Positions 54,246 to 63,891 of a stretch of 64,000 bases of DNA are shown here, in pieces (position 1 is the first letter of the stretch; each line of letters opens with the position of its first letter). The stretch lies in contig NZ_WTYF01000004.1 of assembly GCF_009827315.1 (NCBI RefSeq), forward strand, positions 1,674,001-1,738,000. Reading direction: 5' to 3'. The translations under genes were made by a program, and so were the position numbers. Below the pieces are notes generated by a model that was given only the letters and a program-made list of their open reading frames with translations, did no database searches and was not told the DNA's origin. The DNA comes from Qipengyuania gaetbuli. GTDB taxonomy: Bacteria; Pseudomonadota; Alphaproteobacteria; Sphingomonadales; Sphingomonadaceae.

Positions 54246-56024
54246 ATGGCCACAACGCAACCGGTTCACGGGGATTCGGCAGGGACTATCCTTGGCCACC
54301 CCAAGGGACTTTTCGTCCTGTTCTTCGCCGAAATGTGGGAGCGTTTCTCCTACTACGGCATGCGCGCGCTGCTCATTTTCTACCTGACCAAGCACTGGCT
54401 GTTTTCCGACAGCGACGCGGGCGTCATCTACGGTGCCTATACCGCGCTGGTCTACATCACACCGGTCTTGGGTGGCTACCTCGCCGACAAGTGGCTCGGC
54501 CAGCGCAAGGCGGTGCTTTACGGTGCCATCCTGCTGACCTTCGGGCATTTCCTGATGGGCTTCGAGGGGACGGGCGGCCAGGATCCGGCAAGCCTCAATA
54601 TCTTCTGGCTCGCCCTTGCCTTCATCATCGTCGGCTCGGGCTTCCTCAAGGCCAATATCTCGGTGATCGTGGGGCAGCTCTACGCCCGCACCGACGTACG
54701 CCGCGACGGTGCCTACACCATCTTCTACATGGGCATTAACCTCGGTGCCGCACTGGGTTCGCTGCTGTGCGGCTATCTCGGCGAGACCTATGGCTGGGCC
54801 TATGGCTTCGGCGCCGCAGGCATCGGCATGCTGCTCGGCCTGATCGTGTTCGTCGTGTTCAAGCCGCTTCTCCTGGGACGCGGCGAGCCGAGCGATCCGG
54901 CCAAGCTGGCCGCACCGGTCATGGGGATCAAGCTCGAATGGCTGCTCTATGCCATCGGCCTGGTGGCGGTCGTCACCTGCTGGTGGCTGGTGCAGAACCA
55001 GTCGGTGGTCGGCACGCTTCTTGGCGTGGGCGGCACGATCCTCATCCTCTATGTGCTCGGCGAGGCGACCTTCCGTTTCGTCCACGGGTCCTATGCGGCA
55101 GCACCTACCGTGCCGGTCGCCGTGTTCGCGCTCGGCGGTGTGCTCTCCATCATCGCCTTTGTGGGCATGTTTCTGGGCTCGATCGACGAAACCAACGCGC
55201 GCAACCTTGCGCTCGGCGGGTTCGGCCTGTCGCTGCTGGTGGTGATCTGGCAATCCTTCCTCAACCGGAACGAAGACCGCGACCGCATCTTTGCAGCGAT
55301 GTTCCTTATCCTCGGATCGATCCTGTTCTGGGCGCTCTTCGAGCAGGCCGGCTCCTCGCTGAACCTGTTTACGGACCGCTATGTCGATCGCGAGTTCCTT
55401 GGCATCAATTGGCCGGCCTCGACCTTCCAGTCGATCAACGCGATCTACATTGTCCTTCTGGCTCCGGTCTTTGCATGGCTGTGGACTTCGCTCGGCCGCC
55501 GGGGGCTAGAGCCCTCGACTCCGGCCAAGTTCGGCTTTGCGCTTATGCAGCTGGGCGCCGGCTTCCTCGTGCTTGTCGCGGGATCGGCAATGGGCGGCAA
55601 CATGACGCCAGTCATCTTCATCTTCCTGATCTACCTGCTGCACACGACTGGCGAGCTTTGCCTGTCGCCGGTCGGCCTGTCGGCGATGAACCGCCTGGCT
55701 CCGGCGCACATGGCGTCGCTGATCATGGGTACCTGGTTCTTCGCTTCGGCCACCGGCAACTTCGTCGCCGGCCTGATCGCCGCCGCTACCGGTTCGGAAG
55801 CGGCGTCGGGTGAAGGCGCTGCGAAGCAGGTGGTGCTCGACGTGTACAGCCAGATTGGCTGGGTCGCGGTAGGGGTCGGCGTTGCGGTCCTCGTCATCAG
55901 CCCGCTCATAAAGAAGCTGATGCACCTCGACACGCTCAAGGACGACGGCCTCGAAGGCCAGGCCGAATTCCCGGCCGAACCGCAGGCCGCGGGCGTCCAC
56001 CCCGAGACCAAGTCGCAGGGCTAA
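54246..56024 (+). CDS. POT family proton-dependent oligopeptide transporter
   Basis: 592 residues with about 14 transmembrane helices of the major facilitator type. The first helix carries the proton-coupling ExxER motif as FAEMWERFSYYGMR (Glu29, Glu32, Arg33), and GSGFLKANISVIVGQLY is a second POT signature. It imports di- and tripeptides with protons. GAGAGGG precedes ATG 54246. A C-terminal hydrophilic tail of about 30 residues follows the last helix. Confidence 0.95.
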   Translation: MATTQPVHGDSAGTILGHPKGLFVLFFAEMWERFSYYGMRALLIFYLTKHWLFSDSDAGVIYGAYTALVYITPVLGGYLADKWLGQRKAVLYGAILLTFGHFLMGFEGTGGQDPASLNIFWLALAFIIVGSGFLKANISVIVGQLYARTDVRRDGAYTIFYMGINLGAALGSLLCGYLGETYGWAYGFGAAGIGMLLGLIVFVVFKPLLLGRGEPSDPAKLAAPVMGIKLEWLLYAIGLVAVVTCWWLVQNQSVVGTLLGVGGTILILYVLGEATFRFVHGSYAAAPTVPVAVFALGGVLSIIAFVGMFLGSIDETNARNLALGGFGLSLLVVIWQSFLNRNEDRDRIFAAMFLILGSILFWALFEQAGSSLNLFTDRYVDREFLGINWPASTFQSINAIYIVLLAPVFAWLWTSLGRRGLEPSTPAKFGFALMQLGAGFLVLVAGSAMGGNMTPVIFIFLIYLLHTTGELCLSPVGLSAMNRLAPAHMASLIMGTWFFASATGNFVAGLIAAATGSEAASGEGAAKQVVLDVYSQIGWVAVGVGVAVLVISPLIKKLMHLDTLKDDGLEGQAEFPAEPQAAGVHPETKSQG

Positions 56025-56038
56025 GCCAACGATAATCG

Positions 56039-56068
56039 AAAGGGCGCGGAGCGATCCGCGCCCTTTTT
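56039..56068 (+). terminator. intrinsic terminator after the POT transporter gene
   Basis: AAAGGGCGCGGA-gcga-TCCGCGCCCTTT is a perfect 12-bp stem running into T residues to 56068, 15 bp after the stop. Confidence 0.9.
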
Positions 56069-56104
56069 CTTTGCAACATCGCCGCTTCGCGGCATGAGGG
56101 GCAC

Positions 56105-57475
56105 ATGAGGAAATCGATCAAGACCATCGCCGCAGGCACGCTGGCCATCGCGCTCGCCGCCTGTTCGACCACCGGGCAAACCGACACCAAGAGCGCCAGC
56201 AGCGCCCCGGCAAAGTCGGAAACGCCCTTCCCTTCGACCTACACGCCCTATCCGGGCACGCCGACCGCGCTCGTCAACGCGACGATCTTCGACGGCAAGG
56301 GCGGCAGGATCGACAATGGCACGGTCTTCTTCAGCGGCGGCAAGATCGTCTCGATCGGCGGCCCCCACACGCCCGTCCCTGCCGACATCGCGGTGTTCGA
56401 CGGGACCGGCAAGTTCGTGACGCCGGGCATCATCGATATCCACTCGCACCTCGGCGACTATCCCACTCCTTCGGTCCAGGCACATTCGGACGGTAACGAG
56501 GCGACCAGCCCGACCACGCCCGAAGTCTGGGCGGAACATTCGGTCTGGCCGCAGGACCCGGGCTTTACCCGCGCGCTCGCCAATGGCGGCGTGACCTCGC
56601 TGCAGATCCTGCCCGGCTCGGCCAATCTGATGGGCGGACGTTCCGCCACGCTCAAGAACGTGCCCGCCCGCACGGTCCAGGGGATGAAGTTCCCCGATGC
56701 GCCCTACGGCTTCAAGATGGCCTGCGGCGAGAATCCGAAGCGCGTCTATGGCGGTCGCGGCCGGATGCCCTCGACCCGCATGGGCAATTTCGCGGTCAAC
56801 CGGCAAACCTGGCTAGATGCCAAGGCCTATGACGGGAAGAAGCGCGACCTCGCCAAGGAGACGCTGAAGGGCGTGCTGGACGGCGAAATCCTCGTCCACA
56901 ACCACTGCTACCGCGCCGACGAGATGGCCCTCGTCCTCGATATGGCAAAGGAGATGGGCTACAAGGTCAGCGCCTTCCACCACGCGGTCGAAGCCTACAA
57001 GATCGGCGACCTGCTGCGCGAAAACGACGTGTGCAGCGCGATCTGGGCCGACTGGTACGGTTTCAAGATGGAAAGCTACGACGGCATTCTCGAAAACGCC
57101 GCCTTCCTCCATCGCGAGGATGCCTGCGTCGTGATCCACTCCGACGATGCCAACGGCATCCAGCGCCTCAACCAGGAAGCGGCCAAGGCGCAGGCCGCAG
57201 GCAAGCGCGTGGGCATCGACATCTCCGATGCGCAGGTCATTCGCTGGATCACGCTGAACCCCGCCAAGGCGATGGGGATCGACGGCATGACCGGCAGTCT
57301 CGAGGCCGGAAAGATGGCCGACGTCGTGCTGTGGAACGGCGATCCGCTGTCGGTCTATTCGCGGCCCGAAAAGGTCTGGATCGACGGGGCGCTGATGTTC
57401 GACGCCATGGATCGCAAGCGCCGACCGGTGAGCGATTTCGAGCTCGGCCAGCCCGGTGAAGGAGACGTGAAATGA
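56105..57475 (+). CDS. amidohydrolase family lipoprotein
   Basis: 456 residues. The lipobox LAAC puts lipidated Cys at 20. The metal-dependent hydrolase core has VTPGIIDIHSHLG with His113 and His115, later His residues in VHNHCYRADEM and SAFHHAVEAY and an Asp in VVIHSDDANG, so a complete metal site is likely. Probably a periplasmic deacetylase, dihydroorotase- or peptidase-like enzyme; substrate unknown. It overlaps the next gene by four bases, its non-catalytic relative. Confidence 0.9.
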   Translation: MRKSIKTIAAGTLAIALAACSTTGQTDTKSASSAPAKSETPFPSTYTPYPGTPTALVNATIFDGKGGRIDNGTVFFSGGKIVSIGGPHTPVPADIAVFDGTGKFVTPGIIDIHSHLGDYPTPSVQAHSDGNEATSPTTPEVWAEHSVWPQDPGFTRALANGGVTSLQILPGSANLMGGRSATLKNVPARTVQGMKFPDAPYGFKMACGENPKRVYGGRGRMPSTRMGNFAVNRQTWLDAKAYDGKKRDLAKETLKGVLDGEILVHNHCYRADEMALVLDMAKEMGYKVSAFHHAVEAYKIGDLLRENDVCSAIWADWYGFKMESYDGILENAAFLHREDACVVIHSDDANGIQRLNQEAAKAQAAGKRVGIDISDAQVIRWITLNPAKAMGIDGMTGSLEAGKMADVVLWNGDPLSVYSRPEKVWIDGALMFDAMDRKRRPVSDFELGQPGEGDVK

Positions 57476-58764
57476 AGCGCGCCCTGACCCTCGCGGCGAG
57501 CGTGCTTGCCCTTGCCGCCGCCCCTGCCGCAGCGCAGGATTTCGTCATCACCAACGCCACTCTCGCCACCGGCGACGGGAGCGAGCCGATCGAACGCGGC
57601 GTGGTCGTCGTCGTCGATGGCAAGGTCGCCTATGCGGGCCCGCAGGCAGGCGCCGGCGCTTTCGAAACCGACACGGTTTACGACGTGGCTGGGGCCTGGG
57701 TGACGCCCGGGCTCGTCGCCACCGTCACCACGCTCGGCCTCGCCGATGTGTCGGGCGTGAGCGAATCGAACGACGTGCGCCCGGGCAGTTCACCCTTCAA
57801 TGCGGCTCTCGATGTCGCACCGGCTATCAACCCCTCCTCGCAGCACATCCTCGTGCACCGGGCCGCGGGCATCACGCGGGCGGCCACCGTCACCTCGCCG
57901 GCAGGTTCGATCTTCGGAGGACAGGGCGCGATCATCGACCTCGGCGCCGACGGCCAGCCCGTGACGCGGGCCAAGGCTTTCCAGGTCGTCGCCTTCGGTG
58001 AAGGCGGTGCGCGGCTTGCAGGGGGGAGCCGCGTTGCGACCTATGTCGCTTTCGCCAATGCCCTGCGCGAAGCACAGGATTTCGCCCGCGGCCGGTGGGA
58101 CGCGGAAAGCGCCATGCTGACCCGCGCCGATGCCGAGGCACTGGGACCGGTAGCGGCCGGCGAGCAGGCGCTTTACGTTTCCGTCGAACGCGCCTCGGAC
58201 ATCCGCAGCGTGCTGGGCCTCAAGCGCGATTTCCCTCGCCTCGACCTCGTCCTCGTAGGCGCCAGCGAAGGCTGGCTCGTCGCCCGCGAGATCGCGGCGG
58301 CCGGCGTACCCGTGATTGCAGACGGCCTCGACGATTTGCCCAACAGCTTCGAGGAACTGGCAAGCACCCAGTCCAATGTCGGGCGCCTCGCCAAGGCCGG
58401 GGTCAAGGTGGCCATCAACGCCGCCACGATGGAAAACCCGCGCAACCTCAACCAGTACGCCGGCAACCTCGTCGCGCTGGCCCGCATCCCGGGCGCGGAC
58501 GGCCTCAGCTGGGGGCAGGCCTTCGCCGCGATCAGCTCGGTTCCGGCCTCGATCAGCGGGCTCGGGGGCAAGGCAGGCGTGCTGGCTCCGGGGTCGATGG
58601 GCGACGTGGTGATCTGGGACGGTGATCCGCTGGAAGTCGGCTCCGTGCCTACCAAGGTCTTCATCGACGGGGTCGAGCAGCCGCTCGACAACCACCAGAC
58701 GCGCCTGCGCGACCGTTATCGCGAGCTCGACGAGAGCCGCCTGCCGGAGGCGTTCGACTGGTGA
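57472..58764 (+). CDS. amidohydrolase-like protein without metal-binding His
   Basis: 430 residues with a signal peptide (residues 1-22, ending PAAAQ). It aligns along its length with the upstream enzyme: VTPGLVATVTTLG (residues 77-89) lies where the upstream protein has VTPGIIDIHSHLG, so both HxH histidines are replaced (Val85, Thr87), and the later metal His residues are also missing. The C-terminal VLAPGSMGDVVIWDGDPLEV is the usual amidohydrolase end. It is probably a pseudoenzyme partner. Confidence 0.85.
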   Translation: MKRALTLAASVLALAAAPAAAQDFVITNATLATGDGSEPIERGVVVVVDGKVAYAGPQAGAGAFETDTVYDVAGAWVTPGLVATVTTLGLADVSGVSESNDVRPGSSPFNAALDVAPAINPSSQHILVHRAAGITRAATVTSPAGSIFGGQGAIIDLGADGQPVTRAKAFQVVAFGEGGARLAGGSRVATYVAFANALREAQDFARGRWDAESAMLTRADAEALGPVAAGEQALYVSVERASDIRSVLGLKRDFPRLDLVLVGASEGWLVAREIAAAGVPVIADGLDDLPNSFEELASTQSNVGRLAKAGVKVAINAATMENPRNLNQYAGNLVALARIPGADGLSWGQAFAAISSVPASISGLGGKAGVLAPGSMGDVVIWDGDPLEVGSVPTKVFIDGVEQPLDNHQTRLRDRYRELDESRLPEAFDW

Positions 58765-59270
58765 GCCTGCCCAAGGAAATGCGCACCACCCTGCTTGCGC
58801 TGGGCGGCGCCTTCGTGGCCGTGGCGGGTTTCGCCGCGACCGCGCAGGATGCTCCGCCCGACAAGTCGCAGGACATCGTCTGGATGAACGCGCAGCAGGC
58901 CTATCTCGCCGCGCTCAAGCCGGAGGACGGCTGGCGCTACATGGAGGGCGGCCTCTACTGGCGGTATCTCGACTATGCCGGCGATGCGGAAAAGCCGCGT
59001 GTGATCGACCGGGTGACGGTGCACTACGCCGGCACCTTCATCGATGGCGGCACTTTCGATTCAAGCTATGATCGGGGGGAGCCCGTGACTTTCCCGCTCG
59101 GCCGCCTGATCAAGGCATGGCAGATGGCCATTCCCGAAATGGGCGTGGGCGACACGATCGAGATCGCGGCACCTGCAGACTTGGCTTACGGGGCGCAGGG
59201 CAAGGGGCCGATACCAGGCGGTGCGACGCTGGTGTTCAAGGTGAAACTGCTCGGCATCGAAAAGCAGTGA
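58761..59270 (+). CDS. FKBP-type peptidyl-prolyl isomerase, exported
   Basis: 169 residues. An N-terminal hydrophobic segment (about 8-26, TLLALGGAFVAVAGFAATA) predicts export. The C-terminal FKBP domain shows DRVTVHYAGTFIDGGTFDSS, PVTFPLGRLIKAWQ and AYGAQGKGPIPGGATLVF, with binding-site aromatics largely kept. Starts at GTG 58761 overlapping the upstream stop, so it is translated with the two amidohydrolase-like proteins and may help fold them in the periplasm. Confidence 0.92.
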   Translation: MSLPKEMRTTLLALGGAFVAVAGFAATAQDAPPDKSQDIVWMNAQQAYLAALKPEDGWRYMEGGLYWRYLDYAGDAEKPRVIDRVTVHYAGTFIDGGTFDSSYDRGEPVTFPLGRLIKAWQMAIPEMGVGDTIEIAAPADLAYGAQGKGPIPGGATLVFKVKLLGIEKQ

Positions 59271-59327
59271 TTGCCAGATAAGTTTTTATTTGCTACTTAG
59301 TTTCGTGCCGTCTCGGGGGAGAGTGCC

Positions 59328-60008
59328 ATGGAACCGCTGACCAATCTCGTTGCCGCGTCGATCGCTTTCGTCGGCTCGCATTTCGCCTTGTCGCATCCGC
59401 TGCGCGCGCCTTTGGTCGCGAGGCTGGGCGAGAACGGCTTTCGTGGCCTCTACTCGCTCGTCTCGCTGGCGACCTTCGTCTGGATGGTGCTCGCCTATCG
59501 CGATGCAGGTCCCGGAGGCGCCGCCTTGTGGGACGGGATGGGTGATGCGACCTGGGGCATCGCCAGCATCCTGATGCTGGTTGCATCGGTTCTGCTTGCC
59601 GGATCCTTCGTGAAAAACCCCGCGCTTCCAGACCCGCGCGCAGCCGCCCACGCCGCCGCCGGAGTGCACGGCGTATTCCACGTCACGCGCCATCCCATGA
59701 TGTGGAGCTTTGCGCTGTGGGCGCTGGTGCACATCATGCTCAGCCCCACCCCGCGGCAGCTGGTGCTGGCCGGCTCGCTCGGCTTCCTTGCGCTCGTCGG
59801 GGCGCATATGCAGGACCGCAAGAAGGAAGTGCTGATGGGCGATGCCTGGGCCGGATGGGAAGCGCAGACCAGCTACTGGCCGCGCCTGTCGGGTTTTGCC
59901 AAGGCCGGGAGCGTAGCGTGGGCCGGGGGCGTCGCCATCTGGCTCGCGGCGACATATGGGCACATCCACGCGATCGGCATTCCCGCAGGCGTCTGGCGCT
60001 GGTTCTAG
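59328..60008 (+). CDS. NnrU family membrane protein
   Basis: 226 residues with about six transmembrane helices. The family motifs are ASIAFVGSHFALSHPLR near the N-terminus, GVFHVTRHPMMWSFALWAL centrally and a C-terminal WPRLSGF segment. NnrU is linked to nitrite and nitric-oxide metabolism by its naming in Rhodobacter, and related MAPEG/isoprenylcysteine-methyltransferase folds are known; no denitrification genes are nearby. Confidence 0.9.
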   Translation: MEPLTNLVAASIAFVGSHFALSHPLRAPLVARLGENGFRGLYSLVSLATFVWMVLAYRDAGPGGAALWDGMGDATWGIASILMLVASVLLAGSFVKNPALPDPRAAAHAAAGVHGVFHVTRHPMMWSFALWALVHIMLSPTPRQLVLAGSLGFLALVGAHMQDRKKEVLMGDAWAGWEAQTSYWPRLSGFAKAGSVAWAGGVAIWLAATYGHIHAIGIPAGVWRWF

Positions 60009-60026
60009 GGCCCTCGCCCGCGGGAC

Positions 60027-60827
60027 CTATTCGCCGGTGAACCTGGGCGCGCGCTTTTCGATCAGCGCATCGACGCCTTCCATGTGATCGCGGGTGGAAT
60101 GCATCAGCGCCTGTGCGTTGGCTGCCATTTCCAGCGCAGCGTCGTAACTCGTCGAGCGCCCCTGCCGCATGAGGTTCTTGGCCTGCCGCAGGGCGTGGGG
60201 AGGCATGGCTGCGACCCTGCCTGCGAGCGCTGCGGCCTCGTCCATCAGCGCGTCATGGTCGACAACCTGGCTGACGAGACCCCAGTCGAGCGCGGTGGCC
60301 GCATCGATCACGTCTCCGGTATAGAACAGCTCCGCAGCGCGCGCCTCGCCGATGATGCGCGGCAGGATCCATGTGCCGCCGTCCCCCGGAATGATGCCGA
60401 GCTTGAGGAAGGTGACGCCGAATTTCGCCTTCTCGCTCGCGATGCGCATGTCGGCAAGGCACGCGAGGTCGCAGCCCAGACCGATGGCCGGGCCGTTGAC
60501 CGCCGCGATCAGCGGCACGCGCAGCGAATAGAGCGCGCGCAGGATCTTGTGGATGTTGTTCCGGTAGCCGTCGGCGATCTCGGGCGCGGTACCGCCGAAA
60601 TTGCCGGTCTTGTCCTTCATCGCCTTGATGTCGCCGCCCGCACTAAAGGCGCGGCCCGCGCCGGTCAGGATGACGCAGCGCACGCTCATGTCGGCGTTGA
60701 TGGCATCGCAGGCCGCAGCGAAAGCATCACCGTCACCCGCCGCGCCGAGGGGGTTCATGCTGTCCGGCCGGTTGAGCGTCAGCGTGGTGATGTGGCCGGC
60801 GGTTTCACTCTGCAGCAGGGTCGGCAT
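60027..60827 (-). CDS. enoyl-CoA hydratase/isomerase family protein
   Basis: 266 residues, crotonase fold. The oxyanion-hole motifs GRAFSAGGDIKAM and NGPAIGLGCDLACLAD are present. Compared with classical enoyl-CoA hydratase, the first catalytic Glu is missing (GVTFLKLGIIPGDGG where PEI is expected) but the second is kept (AAELFYTGD). That pattern is closer to enoyl-CoA isomerases. GGAGG sits before ATG 60827. Its 5' end overlaps the 3' end of the upstream gene by 23 bp. Confidence 0.88.
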   Translation of the reverse strand: MPTLLQSETAGHITTLTLNRPDSMNPLGAAGDGDAFAAACDAINADMSVRCVILTGAGRAFSAGGDIKAMKDKTGNFGGTAPEIADGYRNNIHKILRALYSLRVPLIAAVNGPAIGLGCDLACLADMRIASEKAKFGVTFLKLGIIPGDGGTWILPRIIGEARAAELFYTGDVIDAATALDWGLVSQVVDHDALMDEAAALAGRVAAMPPHALRQAKNLMRQGRSTSYDAALEMAANAQALMHSTRDHMEGVDALIEKRAPRFTGE

Positions 60828-61386
60828 AGGGCCCTCCGTTTTCATCCCAGCCCGCGACTGTCGAAGCGATCTTCTTTTCAAAATCGGTCTGTGGCCGGTG
60901 CGTCCAGATCGCGTTGGTCAGTTCCGCGAGCGACCTGTCGAGATAGGTCGACCAAATCCAAGCGTCGCCATAGAACTCGCGGGCCATTGCCCCGTTCACG
61001 CGATAAAGGAAACGCCGGTGCGCGCACTCGATAGGGTATTTCGACGGCTTGAAGAGATAGAGGCTGAGGCGCCCCATATCGGTTTTCATCCTGTCGATGG
61101 ACCGCAAGCCTATCCGCTTGGAACCGTGCGACCGGATGAAGATGCCCTTCCCGTCGATAACGACCTGCTCGCGCCGATCGAACAGGCGCAGGCAGCAGAC
61201 GGCGGCAATCCAGCCGAAGAACAGCCCGCCAGGTCCCCCCAGAATGGCTGTCGTAAAACCCGACATGCCGAAACCACCGAATGCGAAGGCAAGGCAAAGG
61301 CCTGCCATTGATCCCGAGACTGCGACCAATGCAAGAAGCTTGGGGACCGAGTAACGCGCGACCAACGGCTCCGGCGCAGAAGTCAT
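60805..61386 (-). CDS. two-helix membrane protein, possibly STM3941-like
   Basis: 193 residues. Two hydrophobic helices (about 14-35 and 40-64) are followed by a beta-rich cytoplasmic domain (EQVVIDGKGIFIRSHGSKRI, LSLYLFKPSKYPIE, DRSLAELTNAI) resembling the PH-like part of STM3941-type proteins. Function unknown. It lies 7 bp after the dxs stop and overlaps the crotonase start, so all three are probably one transcript. Confidence 0.7.
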   Translation of the reverse strand: MTSAPEPLVARYSVPKLLALVAVSGSMAGLCLAFAFGGFGMSGFTTAILGGPGGLFFGWIAAVCCLRLFDRREQVVIDGKGIFIRSHGSKRIGLRSIDRMKTDMGRLSLYLFKPSKYPIECAHRRFLYRVNGAMAREFYGDAWIWSTYLDRSLAELTNAIWTHRPQTDFEKKIASTVAGWDENGGPYADPAAE

Positions 61387-61393
61387 CCGCGGA

Positions 61394-63316
61394 TCAGGCC
61401 CGCGCCTCTTCGACGCCCGCCGAATTGTGGCGCAGGGCCTTGAGCGCGGTGTCGACGATATGCGGCGCGTTGAGGCCTGCCTCGTCATACTGCTTCACCG
61501 GATCGTCCTGGTCCTGGAAGACGTCGGGCAGGCGCATGGTGCGCACCTTCAGGCCTGCGTCGGTCAGGCCCGCGTCGCTGGCAAAGGTCAGGACATGCGC
61601 GCCGAGGCCGCCGACGGCACCTTCCTCGATCGTCACGACGACCTCGTGGCCGCGCATCAGCTTCTCGATCAGCTCGGTGTCGAGCGGTTTGGCGAAGCGC
61701 ATGTCGGCAACGGTGGTCGACAGGCCCTTGGCCTCCAGCTGGTCGGCTGCCTTCTTCGCCTCTTCCAGACGCGCGCCGAGCGAGAGGATGGCGACCTTGG
61801 TGCCTTCTCGCACGATGCGGCCCTTGCCGATCTCCAGCTTCTGCAGCTGCTCGGGAATTTCGACGCCGGTGCCTGACCCTCGCGGATAACGGAAGGCGAT
61901 CGGGCCGTCGTCATATTCGGCGGCCGTGTAGGTCATGTGCGCCAGTTCCGCCTCGTCGGCGGCGGCCATCACGACCATGTTCGGCAGCGTGGCGAGATAG
62001 GCGATGTCGAAGGCGCCGGCGTGGGTACAGCCGTCGGCCCCGACCAGCCCCGCACGGTCGATGGCGAAGCGCACGGCCAGGTTCTGGATGGCGACGTCGT
62101 GCACGACCTGGTCGTAGGCGCGCTGGAGGAAGGTCGAATAGATCGCCGCGAAGGGCCGCATGCCCTGTGCCGCGAGGCCCGCGGCGAAAGTTACGCCGTG
62201 CTGTTCGGCAATGCCGACGTCGAACGCCTTGTCCGGATGCGCCTTGGCGAACTTGTCGACACCCGTACCACTCGGCATTGCGGCGGTGATTGCGCAGATG
62301 CGCGGGTCGGTATCGGCTATCTTCGCCAGCGTTTCGCCGAAGACGTTCTGGTAGGCGGGCGGGCCGCCCGAGGACTTCTTTTGCTCGCCCGTGACGACAT
62401 CGAACTTCGCGACACCGTGATACTTGTCGGCGCTGTTTTCGGCCGGGGCGTAGCCCTTGCCCTTCTGCGTGACGACGTGAATCAGGACCGGACCCTGTTC
62501 GCTGTCGCGCACGTTTTCCAGCACCGGGATGAGGTGGTCGAGATTGTGCCCGTCGATCGGGCCGACGTAGTAGAAGCCGAGCTCCTCGAACAGCGTGCCG
62601 CCGGTCACCATGCCGCGGGCGTATTCCTCTGCCTTCTCAAGCCCGTCATGGACCTTGCGGCTGAGCTTCTTCGAAAGGCGCGAGGCAAGGCTGCGCAGGC
62701 CGAGATATTCGCTGCTCGACACGGTGCGGGCGAGATAGGCCGACAAGCCGCCAACGGGCGGGGCGATCGACATGTCGTTATCGTTGAGGATGACGATCAG
62801 GCGGTTTCCCGCCGCCTCGGCATTGTTCATCGCCTCGTAGGCCATGCCCGCGCTCATCGCGCCGTCGCCGATGACCGCGATCCCGCGCCCCGGCTTGCCC
62901 AGCATCTTGTTCGCCATGGCAAAGCCCAGCGCCGCGCTGATCGAGGTCGAGGAATGCGCCGCACCGAAGGGGTCGTATTCGCTCTCCGCGCGCTTGGTGA
63001 AGCCGGACAGACCGCCACCCTGGCGCAGCGTGCGGATACGGTCACGCCGGCCGGTGAGGATCTTGTGCGGGTAGCACTGGTGCCCGACGTCCCACACCAG
63101 CTTGTCTTCCGGCGTGTTGAACACATAGTGGATCGCGGTGGTCAGTTCGACCACGCCGAGGCCCGAACCGAGGTGCCCGCCGGTGGTCCCGACGGCATCA
63201 ATCATTTCGGCACGCAATTCGTCCGAAAGCTGGCGGAGCTGCGATTTGTCGAGTTTGCGGAGGTCGGCCGGATACTCGACCGTATCCAGCAGCGGCGTGT
63301 GAGGGCGCGTCGTCAT
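61394..63316 (-). CDS. dxs: 1-deoxy-D-xylulose-5-phosphate synthase
   Basis: 640 residues, thiamine-diphosphate enzyme that joins pyruvate and glyceraldehyde-3-phosphate at the entry of the MEP isoprenoid pathway. Landmarks are [15 protein letters not shown], the ThDP/Mg motif [30 protein letters not shown] and the transketolase pyrimidine part [16 protein letters not shown]. Full length, ATG start. Confidence 0.97.
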   Translation of the reverse strand: MTTRPHTPLLDTVEYPADLRKLDKSQLRQLSDELRAEMIDAVGTTGGHLGSGLGVVELTTAIHYVFNTPEDKLVWDVGHQCYPHKILTGRRDRIRTLRQGGGLSGFTKRAESEYDPFGAAHSSTSISAALGFAMANKMLGKPGRGIAVIGDGAMSAGMAYEAMNNAEAAGNRLIVILNDNDMSIAPPVGGLSAYLARTVSSSEYLGLRSLASRLSKKLSRKVHDGLEKAEEYARGMVTGGTLFEELGFYYVGPIDGHNLDHLIPVLENVRDSEQGPVLIHVVTQKGKGYAPAENSADKYHGVAKFDVVTGEQKKSSGGPPAYQNVFGETLAKIADTDPRICAITAAMPSGTGVDKFAKAHPDKAFDVGIAEQHGVTFAAGLAAQGMRPFAAIYSTFLQRAYDQVVHDVAIQNLAVRFAIDRAGLVGADGCTHAGAFDIAYLATLPNMVVMAAADEAELAHMTYTAAEYDDGPIAFRYPRGSGTGVEIPEQLQKLEIGKGRIVREGTKVAILSLGARLEEAKKAADQLEAKGLSTTVADMRFAKPLDTELIEKLMRGHEVVVTIEEGAVGGLGAHVLTFASDAGLTDAGLKVRTMRLPDVFQDQDDPVKQYDEAGLNAPHIVDTALKALRHNSAGVEEARA

Positions 63317-63387
63317 GAAAGCGGCCTTACACGCGGCAATCGAAACTGTCGATGAACGCTTTATCGCTCATATCGCACGGTTCGTCG

Positions 63388-63855
63388 TCATGCGGCACAG
63401 TCATCGCATAGGCCGCGAAGTTCCACCACGGGCCGCACGTCGGTGAAGCCTGCATCCTTGCCCGCTTCGCGCAGGGCGCCGGTCACCCGGTCGTCATCGA
63501 TATGCATGGCCTTCCCGCAATCGTCGCAGATCAGGAAGATGCAGTCGTGCCGACATCCCGGGTGCGTGTTGACGAGATAGGCGTTGGCGCTTTCGATCCG
63601 GTTGGCAAGGTTGGTCCGCACGAACAGGTCGAGAATCCGGTAGACGCTGTTGGGCGCAACCCGCTTGCCGCGCGCAGCCGACAGATTGTCCGCAATATCG
63701 TAGGCGCTGGCGGGCTTTTCGTGCCGGGCGAGTTCCTCGAACACCGATTGGCGCATGCCCGTCCACTGCTCGCCGGCATCGGTCAGCGTGTGGCGTGCGG
63801 CGTCGATCAGGGCGTCGCCGGAATGTTCCTTGTGGGCGTGTACGTGCTTGGCCAT
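63388..63855 (-). CDS. zur: Fur family transcriptional regulator, Zur-like
   Basis: 155 residues. The winged helix holds SAYDIADNLSAARGKRVAPN then SVYRILDLF. The dimer part carries the metal-site cluster HPGCRHDCIFLICDDCGKAM and a second CDDC at the C-terminus, the paired CxxC structural zinc of Zur/Fur. The His-rich start (KHVHAHKEH) may also hold metal. I favour Zur (zinc-uptake repressor) over Fur on the CxxC and His pattern. No adjacent znu genes are visible. Confidence 0.85.
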   Translation of the reverse strand: MAKHVHAHKEHSGDALIDAARHTLTDAGEQWTGMRQSVFEELARHEKPASAYDIADNLSAARGKRVAPNSVYRILDLFVRTNLANRIESANAYLVNTHPGCRHDCIFLICDDCGKAMHIDDDRVTGALREAGKDAGFTDVRPVVELRGLCDDCAA

Positions 63856-63891
63856 GCGTGAGAGGTAAGCGCCCCTCTGCCCCCGCGCAAG

